From Danio rerio (lineage: Eukaryota > Chordata > Actinopteri > Cypriniformes > Danionidae), in the NCBI RefSeq assembly GCF_049306965.1, contig NC_133178.1:51259001-51323000 (forward strand): a stretch of DNA of 64,000 bases, read 5' to 3'. Position numbers and translations under genes: made by a program. Below are positions 10,911 to 22,105 of the stretch, piece by piece. Numbering within the stretch: position 1 is the stretch's first letter; every line of letters starts with the position of its first letter. Below the pieces are notes generated by a model. That model saw nothing but the letters and a program-made list of their open reading frames with translations, was not told where the DNA came from and did no database searches.

Positions 10911-12085
10911 AGGGTCACGAAACACCAAAACACATTTTTTGAGCTGTTGACAGTCGTATATTTGTCCCACACTGCTAAAAACACTATTAGGACACCTTTA
11001 TTTCACTAAAAAGTGTAAATTGGTTGTTTTTGCGCTATTTCAAGCAAATTTGTACTTCCTGTTTGAAACTAATTTTTGAAGCTGCGTCACGGTCATGACA
11101 TAATAGCGTGTATTCCAGCGTGCAGATTGGGCGTCTGTGCCAGAGTGAGTCTTATTACGTCTTACAGTGTGATGCATTAATGCATGAGTAAGGCTTGGTT
11201 CAAACCAATCAGCGCGCTCTATTGTGCAACTTCATTAATATTCATTAGCGTCACCGTGTTTACGCCACAGAGACGCCACGTTGTGTTGGCAAAACAAGCG
11301 TGAAGTGTTGCTTTTATAGTTTGCTGCCATTAAGTTTCGTTTTCATTTTCTCTCTGTGAGAGCTCAGCTGGATCACGTGTGGATTAACGGTGTACGCAAC
11401 GCTCGACAACAATAACTTACGTGTCTAAGGAGGAATATTGTTTACCTGAGAGCTGTTCTCATCTGCAAACGCTGAAATCCGGATTCGCTTGTAACGTTAG
11501 TCTGCTCTTCATAAAGACGCGGCTCTAGTTGCTGGTGATTGTCCTGTCTCTACAGATTTGGTAAGTGAGCGACCAGTGCTCTTTGTTTATTCAGTTTGTT
11601 CGTATCGAATTAAGTTAACTATTGCACTGAGTGCAAACATAGCACCGCATTTTGTGACCGGAATAACACACGCGGCTTTCTGACGCTACCTGCTGTGTGC
11701 ATCTAAGTTTCCGGGAAATGCAGAGTTTTTTTCTTCTCTCATTCGCCGTGTGGTATCAAACATTGCATGAAAAATACACGCTTAGAGCAGATCCTCGAAT
11801 CAAATATCGCGTTTGTCGCGAGGGGCATGAATGAATTCCCTGAATGAAAGAGCCAAACTGCTGTTAAAGTCCAACATTTAATAATTTGGCAAATAATTCG
11901 ACTACAGATGTCCATGTAGGTTTTGACTGAAACTCGCGCGTGCCCAAATAGACACTCCCACACCATCCCACTTTAGTTCCTCCGACACTCCCCCCTAAAC
12001 AGAGCTGGACACGCCCACTTTTCTGACTTTTTCCAAAGTAGAGGTGTGAAAACACCCTGCTGAAACGAGGGGGTTTCATGGCCCT
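10911..12085. mobile_element. TTAA-flanked inverted-repeat transposon, piggyBac-like MITE
   Basis: The left end AGGGTCACGAAAC and the right end GTTTCATGGCCCT are inverted repeats (11 of 13 positions agree), and both are bordered by TTAA (10907-10910 and 12086-12089), the duplication made by piggyBac elements. The 1.2-kb interior is unusually rich in CpG for the window and has no transposase frame. The superfamily is inferred from the TTAA borders only. Confidence 0.6.
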
Positions 12086-12282
12086 TTAAACTTATCACAC
12101 CTGTGTTATTGTATGCACCAAAGGGTTAAAATGACCTTAATTTCATTTTCATTTCAAAGATAAACAGTTTTATTGGTGCAGACTAATATGATGGCCAGTA
12201 AATGATGGCATGACTTTGAAATTTTAAGTGAACTATCCTTTTAAGGATCTAACTTTAATATGTCACACACAATGTCAAACTA

Positions 12283-12857
12283 TGGCCCAATCCCAATTCT
12301 AACCCTTACCCCTCCCCCTCGTTTCACACGTTCACGTAAATGGGTAGGGCTTCCCAATTATCTTTATCTTGAAGGCATAGGGCTAAGGGGAAGGGCTAGA
12401 TAGTGAAATAGTGATTTCCTGAATAAAAATACCTACAAAAAAAAATAGAGGGAGGTCTGGATGCAGACCTGGTGCAGTGCAGTCTGAGCTGAATCCAATG
12501 CTTTTTAATGCGCTCACCTAATCCCACCCCTAACCCTACCCGTCACAGTGATGTCACTCACTCCATTGAGTGCATTGTGTTAGACATTGCATCTATGAGT
12601 GATGCAATCTCGGCTTGCATCATAAAGGCTGCATCCAGATACTGTTGAAAAAATAACGCAACTGTAATAAATACAGCAGTTGCGATCATCAATCTCATAT
12701 GCAGCAAGAGATCAAGATCATATATAATGAAGTGTGCAGCGGTTGTAGCGCTGTCCCATTTCTTGGGGGTAAATTTTAAAGCCCTTCCCCTTAACACTAT
12801 GTTTCTAGGGCCAAGGGGAAGGACAAGGGGTACAAAAATAGAACTGAGATTGGACCT
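12283..12857. mobile_element. Inverted-repeat MITE with nested segment
   Basis: The left tip GGCCCAATCCCAATTCT and right tip AGAACTGAGATTGGACC are inverted repeats. A second inverted layer inside is formed by CCTTACCCCT and its complement AGGGGAAGG. There is no coding frame. A segment at about 12455-12640 also occurs outside the element at about 40385-40545, so it is either an insertion or part of another repeat. Confidence 0.6.
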
Positions 12858-12920
12858 AAGTGCTATCTTTAGCCATCAGCCAAAAATAATTCAGATATAA
12901 CACTGTAAATGATTTAAGGT

Positions 12921-12926
12921 TTTATT
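12921..12926 (-). terminator. Candidate claudin polyadenylation signal
   Basis: AATAAA on the minus strand about 200 bases past the claudin stop codon. Confidence 0.45.
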
Positions 12927-13132
12927 ATTGAATAACATAATAGACAAATACAGAGAAAGACAGACTTATAAGTGGACATTAGAGGTGGCAAGGTAACTTG
13001 ATTTCACATTTCTATTCACTACCTCTCCAAATATTCTGTTGATACAAAATCGATTAAAATTAACTTGAATCTATCACAATGGGAAACTCTAACAGGGAAG
13101 GCTTTCGGGAACTGGTGTGCCTGTGGTGGTCA

Positions 13133-13783
13133 TTAAACATAACCCTTGACCTGGGAAGAACCACCCGCTCGGCGTGGGCTGCTCTCATCACTGCTAAATG
13201 TAGGAGAAGAGGGAATCCCGGGTGGATTGGACCCTGCATAGAGAAGCGATCCACCAATCAACAGTAAAGCCGAAGCCCCCCAGCCCAAGTAGAGAGCGGG
13301 TCCAAGCTCACGTTTGTGTGGGGCCGCCACATAGGGGTCATAGAAATCCCTGATGATGGAATGGGCCGTCCAGCAAACAGGCACAAGGATGAGGAACCCC
13401 GCAATGACAAAGAGCACACCTGACACACGTGCCAAGCGAGCCTTGAGGCTTGGGAGCCCCACGCACTCAGTGCACTTGATACCCAGAATACCTAATGTGA
13501 GCGAAAGACTGCAGATTAGTATAGCGAGAACCGTAAGACCCCGGGCGGCCTTCATGTCACTGGGTAGAGCAAGCAAGCTGTCATACCCCTTGCACTGAAT
13601 CTCTCCTGTGCTTTGCCAGATGCAATTCATCCAGAGACCTTCCCACGTGATCTGTGCCGTTACAATGTTGTTCCCGATGAAGGCGGTGACCCTCCACATG
13701 GGCAGGGTGCACACCAGGAATCCCCCCACAAGGCCAATGATGGACAGGACCAGGCCGAGGAGCTGCATGCCAGTGGTTGCCAT
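13133..13783 (-). CDS. Claudin (claudin-3/4-like), tight-junction protein
   Basis: A single coding exon of 216 residues. Four membrane segments lie at about 8-28, 81-103, 117-140 and 160-182. The first extracellular loop has the claudin signature W30, G49-L50-W51, C54 and C64, with Arg81 at the loop's end. The C-terminus ends GYV, a PDZ-binding tail for ZO proteins. The start at 13783 gives MATTGMQLLG, the usual claudin opening; an upstream in-frame ATG at 13864 would add a non-claudin stretch and is rejected. WRVTAFIGNNIVTAQ and the second loop AHSIIRDFYDP are closest to claudin-3/4-type proteins. Claudins form paracellular strands between epithelial or glial cells. In fish this group has expanded, so I do not give a paralogue symbol. 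No damage is seen. Confidence 0.95.
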   Translation of the reverse strand: MATTGMQLLGLVLSIIGLVGGFLVCTLPMWRVTAFIGNNIVTAQITWEGLWMNCIWQSTGEIQCKGYDSLLALPSDMKAARGLTVLAILICSLSLTLGILGIKCTECVGLPSLKARLARVSGVLFVIAGFLILVPVCWTAHSIIRDFYDPYVAAPHKRELGPALYLGWGASALLLIGGSLLYAGSNPPGIPSSPTFSSDESSPRRAGGSSQVKGYV

Positions 13784-13938
13784 AGTGAATCTTTCCCAAG
13801 AATGATCACTTGGATGAGTCCAATGGAGAGCACAGACAGAACCTTCGGTACACAATGTCAGCAAGAATCACCGAAGCCAAGCTTTTTCCTTTGTAAGTTA
13901 TTTTCCGATAAAGGAATGGTACAGACTGGGCAATGGAC
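13784..13938 (-). other. Claudin 5' UTR part of the coding exon
   Basis: On the minus strand a strong acceptor (TTTGTTCCAATCTTCAG) ends at 13939, so the exon probably begins at 13938 with 155 bases of 5' UTR before the ATG. This implies a spliced noncoding first exon upstream. Confidence 0.55.
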
Positions 13939-16371
13939 CTGAAGATTGGAACAAATGAAAGTGTATAAGTTACAATTAGTTGCTGTGGACAGTATATAAT
14001 CTCTGAGAACACACACTGATGTAACTTGCAAACTTGTATATTCCTAACTGTTTGAAATAGTTTCTACAATTGAATAGTCCCAACACCAGTACATTCAGTT
14101 CTGCTCCTGTAGGGTTCTTTCAGCTAAACAGAGTGTTTTGGGCTAAACAAACATGAACCACCTAATGTTCTGGTCTTCAAGATTGCAAGAAACATCTCAT
14201 CAGGTGTGTTGGGGCTAAACTCTGAAAGAACGCGCGGCCCTGCATGACTACAACTGGACATCCATGTTCTAATGGGAAAGTAAATTAGAATAGCTCAAAT
14301 TTAACAAGGCTTGTTCTTTAGAATTTAGCTCCATTCTGCCAAAGCACAACAGGCCAGAGGGTTCTAGTAATCTGAAAGACCTAGATGGCACTTTTAACCC
14401 TCGCCATCTTCTTCTGAGTCCACGATAATAGCTTATGACTGTAGAAGATTCTAAAGAGATGCTTAGATTTGCTTGCACACAAAAAAGATTAAAGTGGGGC
14501 ACTCTATGGTGTCGGGGACGTAAAGGCCTTGTTCACGCACTCAAAAAAATAATAAAAATCACTATTTACTTTCCCTTAAGTGTTTACAAATCTTTATGAG
14601 TTCCTTTCTCTGCTGAACATAAAAGAAAATATTTAGAACAAAGCTAAAATCCATTGACATCCATAGTAGTTAAAACAGTTACTTGGGAAGTCAATGGTTA
14701 CAGGGTTACGGCTTTCTTTAAAATATCTTATTATTTATTTTCAACAATAGAAAGAAAGCCAAATAGGCTTGGAACAAGTAAAGGATGAATCAATAATGAC
14801 AGAATTTTTAATTTTTGTGGAAACTCAACCTGGAAAAATGGAACAATTGGGAAAAAAAAAGTTTAATTATAATTGTTACAAAGGTTTGCTGTAATGTTGT
14901 CCTCCAAAAACATGCTGGACACGAATAAATTAAGCATAAAAACAACTTCTCAGACAACATCTGCCAGAAAAAAAATTCTATTACTAATATAAAGTTCACA
15001 TAAGTACCTCAGAGTGTACATCGGTGGATTGGTTTTGGGTAAATATGATACAGTGATGTTCCTTTGAGTACTATTGCACTGTAAAAGTACAATTCATGTT
15101 TTTGTAAACATACAATCATATAACATGTGTATTATTTATTAAGAGGACTGCAGTTCCTTAAAACAACATTGAAAAAAAACTATTTTCTAACTTCCTGACA
15201 TGAAATATGATATGATATGATCATTCTTTGAGCCGAATTCCTTCCTGGTTCAGGTAAACAGCTGACACCAGGTGACTTCTGGTACTAATGCACGAGTCGT
15301 TTATCTGGTTTAGTTGTTACGTGGTTATGGGTTAAAGATAAAATCACAGAAAGATAAGGTCAGTAAGTGACTTTATCACACTAGTCACAAGTTAAGTTGA
15401 CAAGGTAGGGTTTAATGCCACCCACTCACTAAATGACTTTCAAAGTCATCAGATTTCTGTTCGTTCCACATGGCCTAGCTGTCTGTCGTTACCGATAATA
15501 CTTTCAGTCAAAATACATTTCACTCTAAATGAAGTCTAAATGCTAAATACCTCTTGAGCAATGGGAAAGCAAAAATAAATATCTCCAAAAAGTCATTCCA
15601 GCATAAGTGGAAATATTTCATTCTATTGTTTTTATGTTATTCTATTGTACTGCTGTTTTAATTTGCAAACCCCAAGCATCCCTTTAAATATTAATGTGGT
15701 TTTACACCCAAATATTTAGCCACTGTTATGTACAGTTAGCATTACTGGATTCACTATACTGTACGTCCGAGAGAATGGGTCCTTTTCACACTGTGGTGGG
15801 TGTAGAGCTACGCCTGGTGGGGTGAGTGGATTATCTCAGAAAAACATGAGGAGCCTCTGGACACAAGAAGCTTTCTTTGAAACATTCAGAGTGGGACAAG
15901 CAGGCTCTGGTCTGTTTATGTCCCATCTGAATGCTGCTATAACTGTGCTTTATAGGCATTTAGCCTCAATGAGAAAAACACACTTTAAAAAGAGCAAAAT
16001 ATTTAACCCTGGACCACAAAGATGGGAATAAGGGTACATTTTCTAAAATTAAGGTTTTGCACATTATCTGAAATGTGAATAAACTGTCCAAATGAATGTG
16101 ATGTGATTCATTGAATAGGCCAAAATATTTGGCTAAGATACAGTTACCACTGTATATCCCAAACTAAAATTAAGTTTTTACATAATTATGGTTGGAAATT
16201 CACAGAAAATTTATATGGAACACAATATTTGCTTAACATTGCTATTAAAAACTGTAAATTCATATATTATAATTTCATATGCTCCTAAAACTTACCTGTT
16301 TTGTAGCCCAGGGTCACATATAAAGTTTTTTACTGAGCCATTAACTTCAGATTTCCATAAAAAAGTGTTAC
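13939..16371 (-). other. Probable claudin intron 1
   Basis: Non-coding DNA between the inferred 5' UTR exon and the coding exon. Around 14560-14760 there is a short block resembling the dispersed repeat with CTGCTGAACATAAAAGAAAA and CCATTGACATCCATAG. No other gene is seen. Confidence 0.4.
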
Positions 16372-16600
16372 CTGATGAGTGACAGTGAAGACTTTGAAGA
16401 TTATCTCCGACCTCAGTCTCTCATCTGCTAATCCTCTAGGTTCTTGTTTTGTGCTCCTGGATCCAGAGCTTGAGCCGAAATGCCATAGAAATATGATGGA
16501 GGGGTAACCTGTAGATGGAGATGCTCAGCTAGGGTTGAATGTCACGTTTGGAAGGCGAGGACAGGAGTAAAGTGCTGCCCTCTGGGATGCCAGTTTGGGT
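16372..16600 (-). other. Candidate claudin noncoding first exon
   Basis: On the minus strand sequence of balanced composition runs into CACTCATCAG followed by the donor GTAACA at 16371. It would pair with the acceptor at 13939. The 5' end is not defined; the region upstream (16600-16760) is comparatively GC-rich with GT repeats and could hold the promoter. The exon is inferred. Confidence 0.35.
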
Positions 16601-17686
16601 CTGTGCAGCAGTGGGCAGAAGCACAAGCTTATGTGTGTGTTTGTGTCAGTGTGTGAATGCGTGAATGTGTCTTGAGTGTGTCTCCCAGTGCCTGGTGTAC
16701 CAGCACAATGACTCGCTGTTCTCTCGCCCTCGCGTTCCTCCATCCCCAGCCCAACCCAGCCATCCAGTCCTCTTTTTCATCCTTCAACTTCTCGCTCTTT
16801 CAAGTGAACTCCATCTTTTCTTACTACCTTTTATTGATTGCACTTTCATAAATGTTCACAGTGAGACCGGATACAAGAATTTTAACGTCCTTCTTTCATG
16901 TCTGTAGGATAATGGAATATGTGTGAAACTATAAATAAAATAAATATTTAAATAAATGATTACAAAAGCTTACACATTTTTTAAAGATAAGTTCAAACCG
17001 TATATGGTTTATTTAAGACATAGATCACCATATTTGATTAGTGTAACTAATATAAATAATAATAATATTTACATTTTTACTTTTAGCCGAGAATATCTGA
17101 GAGGTGCTTGCCAACACAAAACTCACCCTGCCATGATGGTTTGAGGTTGTGGATAGTCGCCAAGATATTGCTATGCATTCCCTTGTGGAAAAACAAGTAC
17201 ACTTTATCAGACTTTAGAACAAAACATAATATTTAAAAATGTATTTCAGTGCAGTCTAAATTTGTTGTGTAATTTAAACAATTATTTAGTTGTTGATGAA
17301 AATATTTTGTGTAACAGTATTTGAAAAATTATTGCAACTGTGACCAGAGCACATAAGTAGAGCTTAAGCACATAATTCATTTGTTCAATATTACATCTAC
17401 TGAAAGCATTTACAGTATAATTATGGTGAACTAAAATATATTTTATGCCATTTATATTCAAACATATTTGTCAGGTTTTTAAATATATTCATTATTGCAT
17501 TACATTTGTTATTAAGAACGAGTAATTTGGTACATTTAAAATATTAACTTAATACTAAATAACCTACTAAAGTTTAAATTATAATCAAGTACTTCAATAT
17601 TTCAGTCAACAAACTAAACTAATCAGATTTTTTTAAGCATTAGGAACGATTATTGAAGCATAATGATTTACTTAGAAGTCAAAATT
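16601..17686. other. Intergenic DNA between claudin and the TRIM gene
   Basis: The left 150 bases are GC-richer and may be claudin promoter; the remainder is AT-rich with no gene or clear repeat. Confidence 0.35.
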
Positions 17687-17692
17687 TTATTT
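17687..17692 (-). terminator. Candidate TRIM gene polyadenylation signal
   Basis: AATAAA on the minus strand about 280 bases past the stop codon of the PRY/SPRY exon. Confidence 0.35.
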
Positions 17693-17969
17693 TGTCAATA
17701 TTACAAAACATTTTTAGAAGTTATGATGGTTATATTCATATAATAAATTAACTTTTTGCTAAAAGGGGTTGCCATGAAAATGATCCTTATCATTAAAAAA
17801 AGCTGATATGTGCTAAAAAAAGATCACAGTTTGAGGTATGCTTCATGTAAATAGTAATTAAAAAGTAATAACAATAATAAATAAAAGATATAAGTTTAAT
17901 AATAACAGACAACTATATGTTGCAATGGTAGTGGGAGAGAAAGTGAAAGCTGTAGTGGCAGCAGATTGT

Positions 17970-20900
17970 TCAGATGCTGCAGCAGCTGCTGCTGATGATA
18001 AGGGGAGCAGTGTTCTTCTCTCCATGGGGTCGTCCTGGGCTGAGGATAGGGTGGAGCTTATCTGTGAAACTGTCTCTGAAAGAGTAGATATGAGTCCCAG
18101 TATCCGAACAATAGAAAGATACGCGTCCCTCATCATAGTCCAGGTAAATGGACACCCTTTTAGGCTTGTGACTGAGGTTGAAGGAAGTCGGAGGGTATGT
18201 GTTTGCGACATACTGAGAGCCATTCTTTAAACTGAGCGTCCAGAAACCATTGGATGGACATATTGTGAATTTTCCTTTCCTGTTGACAGATTGTTTGGCT
18301 ACCCCCAAATCCCAGTCAGTCTTATCTCCAACATCCACTTCCCAAAGGTGTCTGCCATAGCGAAAAGCTTCCTTGGACATGACATTGATCACCCGGTCAA
18401 ACCTCTTGGGGTTTTCTGGAACTTCTTGTTGCTTATTTGCATGCCTGACCTCCTTCCGATCCTCAGAGATGTAGAGGTAAGCATGAGCTGTCCGAGGATT
18501 CAGATTCACATCAACTGAAAAACGTAGACAGATAATTCAGAAAAACAAAAAACTAATTCTGTAAAAAAATCTGTAAATGCATAATTAAAAATCACACCTG
18601 AATATTTCTGCAACCTCTTGAGTTCTGAAAAATAAAATTGCATATTAAAAACAAAGGACAAGAAAATAATTGTTATGTTACTTCTTAAAGGCACAGCATT
18701 TAATTTTTGCTGCTAGAGGGCACATATTCATAACAAAAAAGGCGTAGTTAGATGATGGCGTGACTGATTGTGGAATCATGGAAGTTGTGATCTTCATTAC
18801 ATCCTATGGGACTCAGAAATCATGTTCATGGATGGGTTTTATATATACAGTTGAAGTGAGAATTATTAGCTCCTCTGAATTATTAGACCGCTTGTTTTTT
18901 TTTTTTTTCTCCCCAATTTCTGTTTAATGGAAAGAAGTTTTTTCAGCACATTTCTAAACATAATAGTTTTAATAACTCATTTCTAATAATGGATATATTT
19001 TATCTTTGCCATGATGACAGTAAATAATATTTCACTAGATAATTTTCAAGACACTTCTATACAGCTTAAAGTGACATTTAAAGGCTTAACTAGGTTAATA
19101 AGGTGAACTAGGCAGGATAGGGTAAATAGGCAGTTTATTGTATAACAATGGTTAGTTCTGTAGATTATCGAGAAAAATATAGCTTAAAGAGGCTAATAAT
19201 TTTGTCCCTAAAATGGTGTTTAAAAAAATAAAAACTGCTTTTATTCTAGCCAAAATAAAACAAATAAGACTTTTTTTCCAGAAGAAAGAATATTATCAGA
19301 CATACTGTGAAAATTTCCTTGCTCTGTTAAAAATCATTTGGAAAATATTTAAAAAAGAAGAAAAAAAATTGAAGGGGGCTAATAATTCTGACTTCAACTG
19401 TATCATGGCTGATTATGACTGGATAGGTAAGTGAAACTAGAATACTGAAGTAATAGCCCTTGTCTGCGGTTTGATTCAAGGCAGTGTATTTGTACTTCTG
19501 CTCACACAGCACTACCAATAGAAATTTTCTGTTGTCTGCATTCAAGGCGAGACATTAGGAATTTAAAACGAACCAATCAGTGAGATTAGCTTACTGATCT
19601 GAAAGATTTCTGCTTGAAACGAGAAATTGGGACATTAAACAGAGCGCTAAAGTTATATTGATTTGTGTTGGTGTCTTTACTGCACATGAGTTTGGAATGT
19701 ACTTGTCAGCATTTGCCTATACAAAATTTCAGATGTTTACTGAGGTGCTGCACAAGTCAAAATTTAAGGATTTGAGACCTTTTGAAGTCCCGAAGAGTAA
19801 GTATAACAGTGTTTTTGTGCTGGCAATGTGATTGTTCTGTGGAAAGCTGGTTTACAAATACACTCATGTTTCTCCCATTCTATACACTGGTCATTTCTCT
19901 GGCATTTCTGTCTATATAATGGTGTTTTACATTTATTAACATAAAATAGTTTTATCTATTTAATGGTGAAATAAGTTGTACCTTAAGTCAGTTATAGCTT
20001 TTGACCACAAAGCATAAAATAGTGCTCAGTATAAAAAAGTCCACCCCTCTTTTAAATGTATATTTTTATTAAGAAGCTATACAGTATTATATTTGCGAAA
20101 ATACATTGGATTAGTCAGTATAAAGCCAAATCTAAAGCTTATCTAACAAAATAACGTATGATAATGGTCCAAAAACTACACCCGAATGTATGTTATAGAA
20201 AAATATGAAATAAATAAAAAAAGTGGGGAAAAAATGCAAAAAATTGAAGATTTGTAGGTTGCAGCTGAATTTAATTTGTATTATCTTTCAATTTCTAAAT
20301 ATGTTTGGTGACTAAAATATTATTTTAATAAATATATCTGTTTATAAAATCTGTTTAGTTTAAATGCACCAAAATTCATTGCCTATATTCACTGAGAAAT
20401 GAATAAAATATAAATTTTTAAAATGGGATGTACTCCATTATGCTCAGTACTGTAAATGTTTTAAATGCTAAAACAGTGTAAGCACAATTGTACAGTACTA
20501 ACAGGCTAAAGCAAAGGGACAATGTACTGTAAAACTATGCAAAGCATATTATGTCAATAATCCAGTCATACCAGTTTTTGAAAGTCTTTTAGCTTCCATC
20601 GTCACTGTATCCATGAAGTCAGTCACAGTCTGTCGGGTGAAGCCAACACAAGGGTCAGTCTCCAGAATGACTTTAGACCAGTCTCTCATTGGCCGAGGTA
20701 TGTGACTGAAGCTCTGCAGATTAAGGACAACAATTATTTTTACTTAATCCTACTTAAGTAATACTCAAATTCTTTAATATTTTTTTAGAAGAGACGTAAA
20801 ATATTGACTGTGAATACAGCTGCATACATTTTTTTCAGGTTTTCATAATATTTTATTAAAATTATCAGAGTGTAGAGGTTTTGAACAGCATTAGGATGAG

Positions 20901-22074
20901 AAAACTATTTCTCAATTACTGAATGTATTCAAATATTATGCATATAGTAAGGCAAAAATGATAACCTATAATGGTCAAGTCAAATATATCAATTTATTCC
21001 AATAAATGTTTTCTATGGTAACAATTACAGATAAAAAAAAAAAAAAAACTGATGTTGTCAGTGACCTTTTTAAGACGCTCCATGTCATTCAGGTGCTCTA
21101 GATTGGATTGTCCATTTTCCAGCTCAAGGATTTCTTTTTCCAGGCTTTTTACAAGTCTTTCGACTCTTTTCTCTGCTTCTCTTTGTTTCTGTTCAACTGC
21201 AGTCACGACCAGTTTATGGCTCTTCTCTAATGTACTAAGCAAATTGGAAAACACCCTCTGACTCTCCTGAACTTCACGGAGACATGTGCTCTGAAATGAG
21301 GAAGTAATTGAAAACAGATATTTAAAGAACAAGATCATCCAGGAAGTGACAGTTTTTTGCAATTTTTAAACGTGCACTAAGTGATTTTTGAAAAACCTTT
21401 TTGACGCCAAAACACACTTATAACCAATCAGCAGTAAGGGACGTGTCTACCAATGATAGTGGAGACCATCGGTGCATTATAAGTGAGATATCACACAGTC
21501 GAAAAGATAAAAAACAATCACGGCCACCATATTAACGTGTCATTCCATACCAAAGTACTCAAAACTGGCTAATTTAAAGGGCACTTTGGAATAAAGGATT
21601 TTAAAGAGTACAACACCTCAGGTCGCCATGATTCCTTTCGCGGGAAAAAATTTTTAGTGCCACAGAACTTGTCTTTACCTATAAATGTGTGTAAAGTATT
21701 TCTATTTTCTATTCTATTTATATTTCTACACGCTACTACTGTAATATTTATATTATTCATTCATTTATTTTCCTTCAGCTTATTCCTTTTATTCATTAGA
21801 GGAGTCATAGAGGAATGAACCGCCAACTAATGCAGCATATGTTTTACACAGCTGCAACCCACAACTGAGAAACACCCATACACACTCATTCACACACACG
21901 CTGAACTGACCCAGCCGAAACTCGAACCACAGACCTTCTTGATGTGAGGCGACAGTGCAAACCACTGAGCCACCATGTAAACCATATTTATATCAATTAT
22001 AAATCAAATTTTGAAGAAAATAATTATAAATTATAAATTTATTTAAAAATTTAAATAAATTAATTTTAAAAACA

Positions 22075-22105
<31 letters not shown>

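Noticed and set aside
13784-13864. Extended claudin N-terminus from the ATG at 13864
   Set aside because: It adds a non-claudin peptide and a good splice acceptor lies upstream; the 13783 ATG gives the standard claudin start.
13079-13942. Several plus-strand open frames of 60-110 codons over the claudin
   Set aside because: They are antisense shadows of the claudin coding exon and have no domain or splice support.
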